A stretch of 47,225 bases of DNA from CAG-632 sp963626805. GTDB taxonomy: Bacteria > Bacillota > Clostridia > Lachnospirales > Lachnospiraceae. The position numbers and the translations under genes are program-made. This document shows, piece by piece, positions 1 to 8,185 of this stretch. Below the pieces are notes generated by a model, which searched no databases, was not told the DNA's origin, and was given only the letters and a program-made list of their open reading frames with translations. The stretch covers positions 1 through 47,225 of the forward strand of contig CAVFXS010000038.1 in assembly GCA_963626805.1 (NCBI GenBank). Direction: 5' to 3'. Within the stretch, counting starts at the first letter, position 1. Every line of letters begins with the position of its first letter.

Positions 1-728
1 GCTTTATGATATCGACCAATGACGAAGAAGATAAGCATTACCGGGCAGTTTCGGATGAAGAAGCAGAGAGAGGTAAATCATCCAGTAAGGCAAAGGCATC
101 CGAAGCAGAAAAGGTTCCGGTGAAGGTGGTCGAAGATGATTTTGAGTCCTATGAGCAGGAGCTGGAAACCGAACCACAGAAAAAGAGTATATTCATGCGC
201 ATTTATGAAGGAATCGAATCCGGACTGGAGTGGGTGGTAACGATTCCGATGCGGGTGCATGATAAAATTTCAGAGTTAATGGCAAGAATACTTGACTTTT
301 TTTCCAATTTAGCGGAAAATATGAACAAGGTTATAAAGAAGAGGGATATGATTCTTCAGAAAATAACGGGAGTCAGAAGCTTACTCGAAAAGCCGTATAC
401 GAAGAAAGTATTAAAGGATGGTAAGGTACTTCTGAAAAAGATGTGGAAACATGTAAGACCACGGAAGCTGCAGGGGAATATTCATTTTGGATTAGAGGAT
501 CCGGCAACGACCGGTCAGCTGTTAGGCGTCGTAGGCATGTTGTATCCGGTATATCGGAATCATTTTGTGATCGCACCGGATTTTGAACAGCAGATATTTG
601 AAGGAAAGATTTATGCAAAAGGCAGGGTGCAGATTGGCCGTATGACATTTCTGGCATTGCGGTTTATGCTGACGCGAGACTTTTTCAAGACCGTTCAGAG
701 AGCTAGAACGATTATAGGAGGAAATTAA
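1..728 (+). CDS. DUF2953 family protein (YtfI-like), 5' end outside window
   Basis: The reading frame is open to the left edge and the first ATG (6) has no visible ribosome site. Family members normally begin with a membrane segment that is missing here, so the gene is probably cut by the window edge. The visible 240 residues hold an acidic, lysine-rich linker (about 1-60), an amphipathic helical stretch (about 65-150) and the conserved C-terminal part with G-x-L-x-D-P-A-T-T-G near 161-170. It ends 2 bp before the ytfJ start region, and the pair matches the Bacillus ytfI-ytfJ order. Its function is unknown; the pairing with a spore gene suggests a sporulation-linked role. Family call is fairly sure, role is inference. 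Confidence 0.75.
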   Translation, partial: FMISTNDEEDKHYRAVSDEEAERGKSSSKAKASEAEKVPVKVVEDDFESYEQELETEPQKKSIFMRIYEGIESGLEWVVTIPMRVHDKISELMARILDFFSNLAENMNKVIKKRDMILQKITGVRSLLEKPYTKKVLKDGKVLLKKMWKHVRPRKLQGNIHFGLEDPATTGQLLGVVGMLYPVYRNHFVIAPDFEQQIFEGKIYAKGRVQIGRMTFLALRFMLTRDFFKTVQRARTIIGGN

Positions 729-730
729 TC

Positions 731-1135
731 ATGGCAAGTAACGATTTTAACACAACAGTAAGTACATTATTTAACGGAATGGATTCATTCTTAACTACCA
801 AAACAGTAGTAGGAGAACCAACCAAGATTGGTGATACCATTATTCTTCCATTAGTAGATGTGGCATTTGGTGTGGCTGCAGGTGCATTTGCAGATGGCAG
901 TGCCAAGAACAGCGGTGCCGGCGGTCTGGGCGGAAAAATGTCTCCAAGTGCCGTACTGGTTATTCAGGACGGACATACCAAGCTGGTAAACATCAAGAAT
1001 CAGGACAGCATCACCAAGATTCTGGATATGGTACCGGAGCTGGTAGATAAGGTTGCTGATTATGCAAAGGAATACAAGAATAAGCAGTCCACAGAGGCAA
1101 TTGAAGGCGACGATCAGGCAGCGATTGAAGATTAA
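731..1135 (+). CDS. ytfJ: Sporulation protein YtfJ (GerW family)
   Basis: This 134-residue protein is a typical YtfJ/GerW protein. It shows the family core G-D-T-I-I-L-P-L-V-D-V-A-F-G, the glycine-rich stretch around residues 47-76 with G-A-G-G-L-G-G-K, and the P-S-A-V-L-V-I strand after it. In Bacillus the orthologue is a forespore-expressed spore protein, and GerW is needed for germination with some nutrients. The ribosome site AGGAGG lies about 8 bp before the ATG. It follows the DUF2953 gene closely and is followed by a likely terminator, so the two form an operon end. The family call is secure; the germination role is taken from relatives. Confidence 0.92.
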   Translation: MASNDFNTTVSTLFNGMDSFLTTKTVVGEPTKIGDTIILPLVDVAFGVAAGAFADGSAKNSGAGGLGGKMSPSAVLVIQDGHTKLVNIKNQDSITKILDMVPELVDKVADYAKEYKNKQSTEAIEGDDQAAIED

Positions 1136-1180
1136 TGAATGATAAGTAGCTTATTTTAGGTACAAGTTGTATCAGAATTG

Positions 1181-1219
1181 AGAGATAGTTGTATTGTAAG
1201 ATATGATTATCTCTTTTTT
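1181..1219 (+). terminator. Likely intrinsic terminator after ytfJ
   Basis: AGAGATA (1181-1187) pairs with TATCTCT (1208-1214), followed by a T-run. The loop is long (20 bases), so the call is moderate. Confidence 0.55.
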
Positions 1220-1280
1220 ATCTGATTTTTAAGGAATAATCTGGATGCCATGACAGAGAAGAACAGGAGGAAACAACAGG

Positions 1281-2924
1281 ATGAAAGGTCAGAATAAAGG
1301 AACTCAGAAGCAGCAGGTATATAATCCTTTTTTACCGTTAAACGAATATATTCCGGACGGAGAACCACATGTGTTCGGAGACCGGATATATCATTTCGGT
1401 TCGCATGACAAGGAGGGTGGATACACCTTCTGTATGCTGGATTATGTCGCTTATTCCGCTCCGGTTACGGATCTGTCGGACTGGAGATATGAGGGTGTGA
1501 TTTATCAGGCAAAGCAGGATCCGCGTTATCCGAATCCGCAGTATATGTATGCACCGGATGTAGTACAGGGAAATGACGGAAGATATTACCTTTATTACTG
1601 CATGGGCGGTGATTACGGACAGGGCGGTTATCAGGGGACGATCGGTGTTGCTGTCTGTGAGGAACCGGCCGGACAGTATGAATATCTCGGAGTTGTTAAA
1701 AATCCGGATGGCAGTCCAATGATGAAATATATCTGCTTTGATCCGGCGGCCTTAAATGATAATGGTACGATCCGAATCTATTACGGAACACAGTACGATT
1801 ATGAAGAGCGAGAAGATTTCATGGAAAATGATTCCTATATGCAGGAAGAAATCGAGATGTTCGGACGCAGCAGAGAGGAGATCTTAAGCTATCCGGACAG
1901 TATCATGGGTGCCTGCATGGTGGTTCTGGAGGATGATATGCTGACGGTAAAGGAAGAAGCCAGACATATTATTCCGTACCGGGTAAAGGGAACCAGCTTT
2001 GAGACACATCCGTTTTTTGAGGGGTCTTCCATGCGAAAGGTCGGAGACAGGTATTACTTTGTCTATTCCTCATGGCAGAATCATGAGCTTTGTTATGCCA
2101 CCAGCCGGTATCCGGATCGTGATTTTACATTCGGCGGCACGATCGTTTCCAATGGTGATATCGGTTATCAGGGACGCACGGTGGATGAGAAGCTGAATAT
2201 GACAGGAACCACACACGGAAGCATTGTGGAAATAAACGGACAATGGTATGTATTTTATCACAGACTGACTCATAAGTCCGATTACAGCAGACAGGCCTGT
2301 GCCGAAAAGATTCAGATTCTGGAGGACGGAAGGATTCCACAGGTAGAGATTACCAGCTGTGGCTTGAACGACGGACCGTTAAAGGGCGAAGGACGGTATC
2401 CGGCAGTGATTGCATGTAATCTGACCAATGGACATATGCCGCATGGGTCCAACAGTATTTTTCAGATGCCGTTTCCGAATGTAACTAATCTGGGAGAGGA
2501 ACGGTTCATTGCAGAAATCGAGGACGGAACACTGATCGGTTATAAGTATTTTGAATGTAGCGGAGTAACGGCATTCGGGATATCTGCCCGGACGGAAACC
2601 GATGCCAACCGGGTCGTTTATCAGGGACCGTTGCGGACGGATGAGCGCAGCAAGGATGATGATAATTTCCTTCAGTATCAGAAGGAAGAAAAGCAGTCCC
2701 TGCAGGAAAAGGCAGGACAGAAGGATATGGATGCCTATATCGAGCTGTTTACGGATCCTGAACAGAAGATATTCATTGGTAGACTTGATGTCAGCAGGTT
2801 ACCAGAAACCTGGACCGATATCCGAGCAGAGCTCCGGATTCCGGATGGAGTCTATGGGATTTATCTGGTTTATCATGGAAAGAAGAAGCTTCAGCTTCGG
2901 GAGATATTTTTTGAAACATTCTGA
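1281..2924 (+). CDS. Glycoside hydrolase family 43 enzyme with C-terminal accessory domain
   Basis: The 547-residue protein has no signal peptide, so it should act in the cytoplasm on imported oligosaccharides. Residues about 14-350 form the five-bladed propeller of GH43. Asp26 (I-P-D-G-E-P-H) is the likely base, Asp154 (F-D-P-A-A-L-N-D-N-G) the pKa-tuning residue and Glu247 (H-P-F-F-E-G-S-S) the acid. Residues about 380-547 look like a beta-rich carbohydrate-binding domain. Family members are mostly beta-xylosidases and alpha-L-arabinofuranosidases; the substrate cannot be read here. There is no transporter or regulator next to it, so it is an isolated catabolic gene. Ribosome site AGGAGG is at 1265-1270. 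Family sure, activity uncertain. Confidence 0.88.
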   Translation: MKGQNKGTQKQQVYNPFLPLNEYIPDGEPHVFGDRIYHFGSHDKEGGYTFCMLDYVAYSAPVTDLSDWRYEGVIYQAKQDPRYPNPQYMYAPDVVQGNDGRYYLYYCMGGDYGQGGYQGTIGVAVCEEPAGQYEYLGVVKNPDGSPMMKYICFDPAALNDNGTIRIYYGTQYDYEEREDFMENDSYMQEEIEMFGRSREEILSYPDSIMGACMVVLEDDMLTVKEEARHIIPYRVKGTSFETHPFFEGSSMRKVGDRYYFVYSSWQNHELCYATSRYPDRDFTFGGTIVSNGDIGYQGRTVDEKLNMTGTTHGSIVEINGQWYVFYHRLTHKSDYSRQACAEKIQILEDGRIPQVEITSCGLNDGPLKGEGRYPAVIACNLTNGHMPHGSNSIFQMPFPNVTNLGEERFIAEIEDGTLIGYKYFECSGVTAFGISARTETDANRVVYQGPLRTDERSKDDDNFLQYQKEEKQSLQEKAGQKDMDAYIELFTDPEQKIFIGRLDVSRLPETWTDIRAELRIPDGVYGIYLVYHGKKKLQLREIFFETF

Positions 2925-2974
2925 TAAGAGCTGCATATAATAGCATATAGAAAGCAAAAGGAGGGCTTACACGC

Positions 2975-3109
2975 ATGAAAAGATTATGTGGATTTGCTCT
3001 CTTTTTTGTGGCAGTGGGAATGATCATTAACTGTTTCACTGAAGGTTTTTGGACATTTATATGGATTACCGTCTGCCTGCTGTTGTCATACTGTCTGTTC
3101 TGCAGGTAG
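2975..3109 (+). CDS. Small 44-residue membrane protein
   Basis: An ATG at 2975 preceded by AAAGGAGGG (about 2957-2966) opens a 44-codon frame. The product starts with Met-Lys-Arg and holds two hydrophobic stretches (about 5-20 and 25-42) separated by N-C-F-T-E-G-F-W, so it could form a helical hairpin in the membrane. It lies 50 bp after the GH43 gene on the same strand and ends just before a bidirectional terminator. The good ribosome site and the clean hydrophobic pattern support a real gene. I recognise no function; short membrane proteins of this look are frequent in Lachnospiraceae. Confidence 0.6.
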   Translation: MKRLCGFALFFVAVGMIINCFTEGFWTFIWITVCLLLSYCLFCR

Positions 3110-3134
3110 GAGAGTGGAGTAATTTATATAAAAT

Positions 3135-3168
3135 AAAAACGGTATAGTCATTCGACCATACCGTTTTT
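3135..3168. terminator. Bidirectional intrinsic terminator
   Basis: A 15-base arm starting AAAAACGGTAT (3135) pairs with its partner ending ACCGTTTTT (3168), with one G-U pair and a 4-base loop. It has A/T tails on both sides and lies between the rightward small membrane gene and leftward rpmB, so it can end both transcripts. Confidence 0.85.
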
Positions 3169-3169
3169 A

Positions 3170-3355
3170 TTATGCACGCTCAACTACGCCAGATTTCAAA
3201 CAAGAAGTACATACGTACATTTTCTTTGGAGCTCCATTCACAAGTACCTTAACAGACTTTACATTTGATTTCCACATTCTGTTAGCTCTTCTATGAGAAT
3301 GGCTCACTTTGATTCCGAAATGAGCACCTTTATCACAAATTGCGCATTTTGCCAT
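3170..3355 (-). CDS. rpmB: Ribosomal protein L28
   Basis: The 61-residue product begins M-A-K-C-A-I-C-D-K-G and contains S-H-S-H-R-R-A-N-R and near its end C-T-S-C, all typical of the zinc-ribbon form of bL28 of the large subunit. The two C-x-x-C pairs (Cys4/Cys7 and the C-terminal pair) keep the zinc site intact. An upstream in-frame start would add 16 residues, but GAGGAGG sits right before the ATG at 3355, so that start is chosen. The gene is alone on the minus strand with its own promoter and terminator, opposite to the genes on both sides. Call is secure. Confidence 0.97.
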   Translation of the reverse strand: MAKCAICDKGAHFGIKVSHSHRRANRMWKSNVKSVKVLVNGAPKKMYVCTSCLKSGVVERA

Positions 3356-3402
3356 GATATAGCACCTCCTCGTATTTTTATACCTAAATTCACAACGTGA
3401 CA

Positions 3403-3431
3403 ATTTTAACAGATTTTTTTGAAAAATGCAA
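3403..3431 (-). promoter_or_regulatory. Promoter of rpmB
   Basis: On the minus strand TTGCAT (3426-3431) and TAAAAT (3403-3408) are separated by exactly 17 bp, about 50 bp before the rpmB start. This is a near-consensus vegetative promoter. Confidence 0.75.
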
Positions 3432-3476
3432 GCGAAAATATAGAAAAATTGTATTTCTTTTTTGGGAAAAAGCGGT

Positions 3477-3482
3477 TATAAT
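3477..3482 (+). promoter_or_regulatory. -10 box ahead of yloU
   Basis: A consensus TATAAT lies 49 bp before the yloU start. The -35 region is only a weak T-rich match, so the promoter assignment is moderate. Confidence 0.5.
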
Positions 3483-3530
3483 ATCATTAATATGCATTTT
3501 GAATAAAATGAATAGAATGGAGGTTGGCAT

Positions 3531-3887
3531 ATGAAAGGACGAATGAGCACCGAGAATGGTGATATCTTAATTGATAACGAAGTAATTGCTCAGTATGCTG
3601 GGTTGACTGCAGTTGAGTGCTTTGGTATTGTAGGGATGGCAACAATCAGTATGAAGGACGGACTGGTTAAACTGCTCCGGGGTGACAGTGTCAGCAAGGG
3701 CGTTAATGTTTCAGTCGAGGACAATCAGATTTCGATTGATTTTCATATTATTGTTGCCTATGGAGTCAGTATCTCTGTGGTTGCAGATAATTTAATGAGT
3801 ACAGTACAATATAAGATTGAAGAGTTCACAGGAATGCCGGTGAAGCATATTAACATTTTTGTTGAAGGCGTCCGGGTTATGGACTAA
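3531..3887 (+). CDS. yloU: Asp23/Gls24 family envelope stress protein (YloU-like)
   Basis: The 118-residue protein is a whole Asp23/Gls24 domain: the start G-D-I-L-I-D-N-E-V-I-A, the helix with A-V-E-C-F-G-I-V-G-M, and the V-N-V-S-V-E-D strand are typical. Relatives are small membrane-associated or alkaline-shock proteins of unknown biochemical role. TGGAGG (3518-3523) is 7 bp before the ATG at 3531; a second ATG at 3543 is less well placed. It sits 21 bp ahead of the fatty-acid kinase gene, the same pair as yloU-yloV in Bacillus. It is most likely co-transcribed with it. Confidence 0.9.
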   Translation: MKGRMSTENGDILIDNEVIAQYAGLTAVECFGIVGMATISMKDGLVKLLRGDSVSKGVNVSVEDNQISIDFHIIVAYGVSISVVADNLMSTVQYKIEEFTGMPVKHINIFVEGVRVMD

Positions 3888-3908
3888 TCAGTTAAGGAGG
3901 AAATAAAA

Positions 3909-5585
3909 GTGGCTATCATGAGTATTGATGCAGAACTGCTTCAGAAGGCGTTTCTGGCCGGAGCACAAAGCATTGAGAGTAAGAAAGATTATATTAACCA
4001 GTTAAATGTATTCCCGGTTCCGGATGGAGATACCGGTACGAATATGACCTTAACCATTATGTCGGCAGCAAAGGAAGTTGGTGCAATTGAGTCACCAAAG
4101 ATGGAGACCCTGTCAAAGGCAATCTCAAGTGGTTCTCTTCGCGGTGCAAGAGGTAATTCAGGTGTTATCCTGTCACAGCTGTTTCGTGGATTCTGTAGAG
4201 GGATCGCAGGAAAGTCAGCACTTACTACAGAAGATCTGGCAGGATGCTTTGAACAGGCAGTTGCGACTGCATACAAGGCAGTTATGAAGCCAAAGGAAGG
4301 TACGATCCTGACGGTTGCGAGCGGAGTCGCAGAGAAGGCGAAGGAGATTCACCGCAAGGTTAAGAATATTGAAGAGTTTGGCAGAATCGTAATCGAATAT
4401 GGTAATGAGGTTCTGGCGTATACACCGGAATTACTTCCGGTATTAAAGGAAGCAGGTGTTGTGGATTCCGGCGGACAGGGTCTGATGACAGTCCTGGAGG
4501 GTGCGTATAATGCCCTGATCGGTAAGGCGGTCGTAGTGGTAGCACCGGTTATGGAGTCTACCCAGAAGTTTGATTTTACAGTCGAAGATGATCCGAATGC
4601 AGAGATCACATTCGGATACTGTACAGAATTTATCGTGGTTCTGGAGCAGGAGTATAATGAAGAGACAGAGGCAGAGTTTAAAGAGTATTTAAGCTCGATC
4701 GGTGATTCTCTGGTTGTTGTTTCCGATGATGATATTGTAAAGGTTCATGTGCATACCAATCATCCGGGTCTGGCATTTGAGAAAGGCCTTACGTATGGAT
4801 CTCTGACCCGTATGAAGATCGATAATATGCGGGAAGAGCATCAGGAGAAGCTGGCAAGAGAAGGCAAGAAGTCGGAAGCTCAGGCACCGAAGCCGGCGGC
4901 AGAGACGAAACCGGCAGAACCGGCAAAGGAATATGGATTTATTTCCGTTACGATCGGTGAGGGAATCAATGAGATCTTTGAGGGACTTGGCGTTGATTAT
5001 CTGATCGAGGGCGGTCAGACCATGAATCCGAGTACAGAGGATATGCTGAATGCGATCGATCAGGTAAATGCGAAGACCGTATTTATTCTTCCGAACAATA
5101 AGAACATTATTCTTGCAGCCAATCAGGCACAGAGTCTGGTAGAGGATAAGAAGATCGTGGTGATTCCGTCAAAGACGGTTCCGCAGGGAATTTCCGCAAT
5201 CATCGCATTTGATCCGTCACAGACGATCGAGGATAATACCACCGGCATGACAGAAGCCATGCATGCAGTTAAGACCGGTCAGGTTACGTATGCAGTCCGT
5301 GATACCAGCATTGACGGAAAGACGATCAGGGAAGGCGATATCATGGGTATCGGGGATTCCGGTATTCAGGCGGTCGGTACAGATATTTATGAGACGACAA
5401 TGGCACTGGTGGATGATATGGTCGATGAGGATTCCGAGCTGATCTGCATTTATTATGGAGATGAAGTACAGGAAGACGATGCCAATGCATTACTGGATGC
5501 TTTGGAGAAGAAATATAAAAACTGCGATATCGAGTTACATTATGGTGGTCAGCCAATCTACTATTATGTGATTTCCGTAGAATAA
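3909..5585 (+). CDS. fakA: Fatty acid kinase subunit FakA (DAK2/YloV family)
   Basis: The 558-residue protein carries an N-terminal DAK2 (Dha kinase L-like) domain with the nucleotide and magnesium motif V-P-D-G-D-T-G-T-N-M near residues 37-46 and G-A-R-G-N-S-G-V near 78-85. A middle domain (about 225-310), an Ala/Pro/Lys linker near 325-345 and a C-terminal DegV-like domain follow. FakA phosphorylates fatty acids held by a FakB (DegV) partner, feeding exogenous fatty acids into phospholipid synthesis. No FakB gene is visible here. The start is GTG at 3909 behind AAGGAGG; ATG at 3918 is possible. Length matches the family. Confidence 0.92.
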   Translation: MAIMSIDAELLQKAFLAGAQSIESKKDYINQLNVFPVPDGDTGTNMTLTIMSAAKEVGAIESPKMETLSKAISSGSLRGARGNSGVILSQLFRGFCRGIAGKSALTTEDLAGCFEQAVATAYKAVMKPKEGTILTVASGVAEKAKEIHRKVKNIEEFGRIVIEYGNEVLAYTPELLPVLKEAGVVDSGGQGLMTVLEGAYNALIGKAVVVVAPVMESTQKFDFTVEDDPNAEITFGYCTEFIVVLEQEYNEETEAEFKEYLSSIGDSLVVVSDDDIVKVHVHTNHPGLAFEKGLTYGSLTRMKIDNMREEHQEKLAREGKKSEAQAPKPAAETKPAEPAKEYGFISVTIGEGINEIFEGLGVDYLIEGGQTMNPSTEDMLNAIDQVNAKTVFILPNNKNIILAANQAQSLVEDKKIVVIPSKTVPQGISAIIAFDPSQTIEDNTTGMTEAMHAVKTGQVTYAVRDTSIDGKTIREGDIMGIGDSGIQAVGTDIYETTMALVDDMVDEDSELICIYYGDEVQEDDANALLDALEKKYKNCDIELHYGGQPIYYYVISVE

Positions 5586-5600
5586 AACAGGAATGGATAA

Positions 5601-5644
5601 AACTCTCTGACATATAATATAAAAAGATGTCAGGGAGTTTTTTT
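5601..5644 (+). terminator. Intrinsic terminator after fakA, overlapping the yqfC ribosome site
   Basis: AACTCTCTGACAT (5601-5613) pairs with ATGTCAGGGAGTT (5627-5639), 13 bp with one G-U pair, followed by seven T. The yqfC start codon begins at 5645 directly after the T-run, and the only ribosome site (AGGGAG) lies in the 3' arm. Confidence 0.85.
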
Positions 5645-5884
5645 ATGCAGATTTCCAGAGATGTGACAGAGGAAGCAATGGTACTCCGGGTAATCGGTGC
5701 CGGAGAGGCATGGCTTGAAAATTATCAGACCTTAATGGAGTATACAGATGAGCGGATTCGGGTAGCCGGTAAATATTCCGAAATACAGATCGAGGGTTAC
5801 GGAATGCGGATAGAATATTATGGCAATATTGATATGAAAATACAGGGCGTGATTCAGAAGATTCAGTTTGAAGATTATTGTTAA
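5645..5884 (+). CDS. yqfC: Sporulation protein YqfC (YabP/YqfC family)
   Basis: The 79-residue product is a short beta-rich YabP/YqfC-family protein with the closing I-E-Y-Y-G-N-I-D-M-K-I-Q-G pattern typical of the family. YqfC belongs to the mother-cell SigmaE genes in Bacillus. The ATG at 5645 is preferred because AGGGAG lies 7 bp before it; an in-frame ATG at 5627 lies inside the terminator stem and has no ribosome site. The next gene is yqfD, as in Bacillus. The ribosome site is inside the hairpin described separately, so translation would need transcripts that lack the 5' arm. Confidence 0.88.
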   Translation: MQISRDVTEEAMVLRVIGAGEAWLENYQTLMEYTDERIRVAGKYSEIQIEGYGMRIEYYGNIDMKIQGVIQKIQFEDYC

Positions 5885-5904
5885 AAGAATAAAAGGTGGA
5901 CGCT

Positions 5905-7131
5905 ATGGGCAGAATCAGAACCTGGTTAAAGGGATATTTGCAGGTCTATGTATCCGGAAACCGGCCGGAGCGCTTTCTTTCATTGATGAAGCATAAGGAG
6001 ATTCCTGTATGGGAAGTAGAGCCTTATAAAAATGGCTATTTGTTTTTTATGGAACAGCCAAAATTCCGGGAATTGGATTCTATCCGGAAAAAGGCGGGAT
6101 GTAAACTGGAAATCCGGCAAAAATATGGACTTCCATTCTGGCTTTTCCGTTATCGGAAACGAAAGCTTCTGGTCCTCGGAGTATTGATCGGGTGTGGATT
6201 GGTATACTGGGGGTCGATGTATATCTGGGATGTAAATGTACATGGTACATACTTTTATACCGATGCACAGGTAGCGGATTATATCGAACAGAATGCCGTA
6301 CAGCTCGGATGTCGGAAAGCGAAGGTAGACTGCCACCGGTTGGAGGAAGAATTAAGAGAGGTGTTTCCGGAGATTGCATGGGTCAGCTGTGAGATCAAGG
6401 GGACGCAGCTGAATGTGGAGATTAAGGAAACACTGGAGGGAACCGAGGTGATACAGTCTGATGCGGCTCCACAGGATATTGTGGCGGCAAAGGACGGCGT
6501 GATCGTTGAGATGATCACACGGAACGGCACTCCGGTTGTGAAAAACGGTATGATGGTTGCCAAAGGAGATACTCTGATTTCCGGCGTGATTCATATTTAT
6601 GATGACTTCGATGAAGTATTGGAGACGGATATGGTTGCGGCGGATGGAGATGTGATTGCGGAAACCGTATATCAGTACTCGGATTCCTTTGATATGCAAT
6701 ATTATGAGAAGGATTATACCGGGAAAACGCAGTATTCCATGACCGTTGAGTTGGGAAACTTTCTGAAAGAGTTCCGGCTGCCGTTCAAAGCCTATGATTA
6801 TTATGATCAGGTAGAAGAAAATCATAAATTAAAGCTGGGGCACACTTACGTGTTACCATGCAGCTTTACGGTAAATCGGTATCAGGAATATATTCCGACC
6901 CTGCATACCTATACAGAAGAGGAGGCAAGGAACCGGGCACAGGAGCGGTTTCAGAACTATATCAGTAATTTATCCGAAAAAAAAGTAGAAATCATGGAAA
7001 ATAATGTTACAATAGATTTCAGGGATAATACCTGTGAGGCCGTTGGAACGGTTGTGGTATGGGAACGGATCGGTTATGGAAGACCGCTGACGGTGCAGGA
7101 AGAGCTCAGACAAACGGAGGAGAATGAATGA
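5905..7131 (+). CDS. yqfD: Sporulation protein YqfD
   Basis: The 408-residue protein has a basic N-terminal cytoplasmic part, one membrane segment (about 87-108, after R-Y-R-K-R-K) and a large external part rich in beta strands. Length and pattern match YqfD (spore formation, SigmaE regulon, partner of YqfC). The ATG at 5905 follows AAAGGTGG by 5 bp; a GTG at 5896 overlaps that site and is less likely. The stop overlaps the phoH start by 4 bases (ATGA), so the two are translationally coupled. Biochemical role is unknown in the family. Confidence 0.9.
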   Translation: MGRIRTWLKGYLQVYVSGNRPERFLSLMKHKEIPVWEVEPYKNGYLFFMEQPKFRELDSIRKKAGCKLEIRQKYGLPFWLFRYRKRKLLVLGVLIGCGLVYWGSMYIWDVNVHGTYFYTDAQVADYIEQNAVQLGCRKAKVDCHRLEEELREVFPEIAWVSCEIKGTQLNVEIKETLEGTEVIQSDAAPQDIVAAKDGVIVEMITRNGTPVVKNGMMVAKGDTLISGVIHIYDDFDEVLETDMVAADGDVIAETVYQYSDSFDMQYYEKDYTGKTQYSMTVELGNFLKEFRLPFKAYDYYDQVEENHKLKLGHTYVLPCSFTVNRYQEYIPTLHTYTEEEARNRAQERFQNYISNLSEKKVEIMENNVTIDFRDNTCEAVGTVVVWERIGYGRPLTVQEELRQTEENE

Positions 7132-8126
7132 ATACAGTAGAAGCAGCAATTCAGATACCTGCAGAGCATATGCTGAATGTATTTGGACAGTTTGACAAAA
7201 ATATCAAGAAAATCGAACGGACGTTGTCAGTCACCCTGATCATGCGTGGTGATCAGTTAAAGATAATCGGAAATGAGAGCACCGTACAGCAGGCACAGAC
7301 GATCATAGAAGAATTGATCGGCATGTCAAAGCGCGGCAATCAGATCAGTGAACAGAATGTAGATTATGTATTGTCAACCGTATTTACGGAACAAAGCGGA
7401 CATATGGAAGAGCTAGATCGGGATATCGTCTGCCATACGATCAACGGGAAGCCGGTAAAGGCCAAGACCCATGGACAGAAGCAGTATCTGGATATGCTGG
7501 AAGAGAAGATGATCGTGTTCGGAATCGGGCCGGCCGGAACCGGTAAGACCTATCTGGCAATGGCGATGGCAATCCGGGCATTTAAGAATAATGAAGTAAA
7601 CCGGATCATCCTGACAAGACCGGCGATCGAGGCCGGAGAGAAGCTCGGCTTTCTTCCGGGAGATCTGCAGAGCAAGGTAGATCCATATCTCCGCCCGTTA
7701 TATGATGCATTGTATGAAATCATGGGTGCGGAAACCTTCCTGAAGAATATGGAAAAGGGACTGATCGAGGTGGCGCCGTTAGCTTATATGCGAGGCAGAA
7801 CTCTGGATAATGCCTATATTATTCTGGATGAAGCGCAGAACACGACACCGGCACAGATGAAAATGTTTCTGACCCGAATCGGATTCGGTTCCAGAGCCAT
7901 CATAACCGGAGATCTGTCCCAGAAGGATCTGGCTCCGAATGTTAAATCCGGTCTGGATGAGGCTCTTAAGATTCTTGGAAAGATCGATGAGATCGGCATC
8001 TGCCGTCTGACCAGCCAGGATGTGGTAAGACATCCGCTGGTACAGAAAATCGTCAGCGCATATGATGCTTATGAAGAGAAACGATTAAAGGGAAAAAATG
8101 TAAAAACCCCACCGAAACACTTGTAA
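7128..8126 (+). CDS. phoH: PhoH-like ATPase
   Basis: The 332-residue protein has an N-terminal KH-like region (about 10-65) followed by the PhoH ATPase domain. Walker A G-P-A-G-T-G-K-T is near residues 134-141, the R-P-A-I-E-A-G-E-K-L-G-F-L-P-G-D motif near 165-180, and Walker B Y-I-I-L-D-E-A-Q-N near 228-236. PhoH proteins are RNA-linked P-loop ATPases often encoded next to YbeY, as here, which hints at a role in RNA handling. The ribosome site GGAGG is in the end of yqfD. Call secure, precise function not known. Confidence 0.95.
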   Translation: MNTVEAAIQIPAEHMLNVFGQFDKNIKKIERTLSVTLIMRGDQLKIIGNESTVQQAQTIIEELIGMSKRGNQISEQNVDYVLSTVFTEQSGHMEELDRDIVCHTINGKPVKAKTHGQKQYLDMLEEKMIVFGIGPAGTGKTYLAMAMAIRAFKNNEVNRIILTRPAIEAGEKLGFLPGDLQSKVDPYLRPLYDALYEIMGAETFLKNMEKGLIEVAPLAYMRGRTLDNAYIILDEAQNTTPAQMKMFLTRIGFGSRAIITGDLSQKDLAPNVKSGLDEALKILGKIDEIGICRLTSQDVVRHPLVQKIVSAYDAYEEKRLKGKNVKTPPKHL

Positions 8127-8185
8127 TAATATATCTGGTTGTTTATAATAAATAAGATACTAGATATTGATATTTAGGAGGCATT

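Noticed and set aside
1999..2340. Several overlapping frames of 60-112 codons within the GH43 gene
   Set aside because: They are shadows of a high-quality family match and have no ribosome sites.
5627..5644. Upstream ATG for yqfC at 5627
   Set aside because: It lies in the terminator stem and has no ribosome site; the ATG at 5645 is well placed behind AGGGAG.
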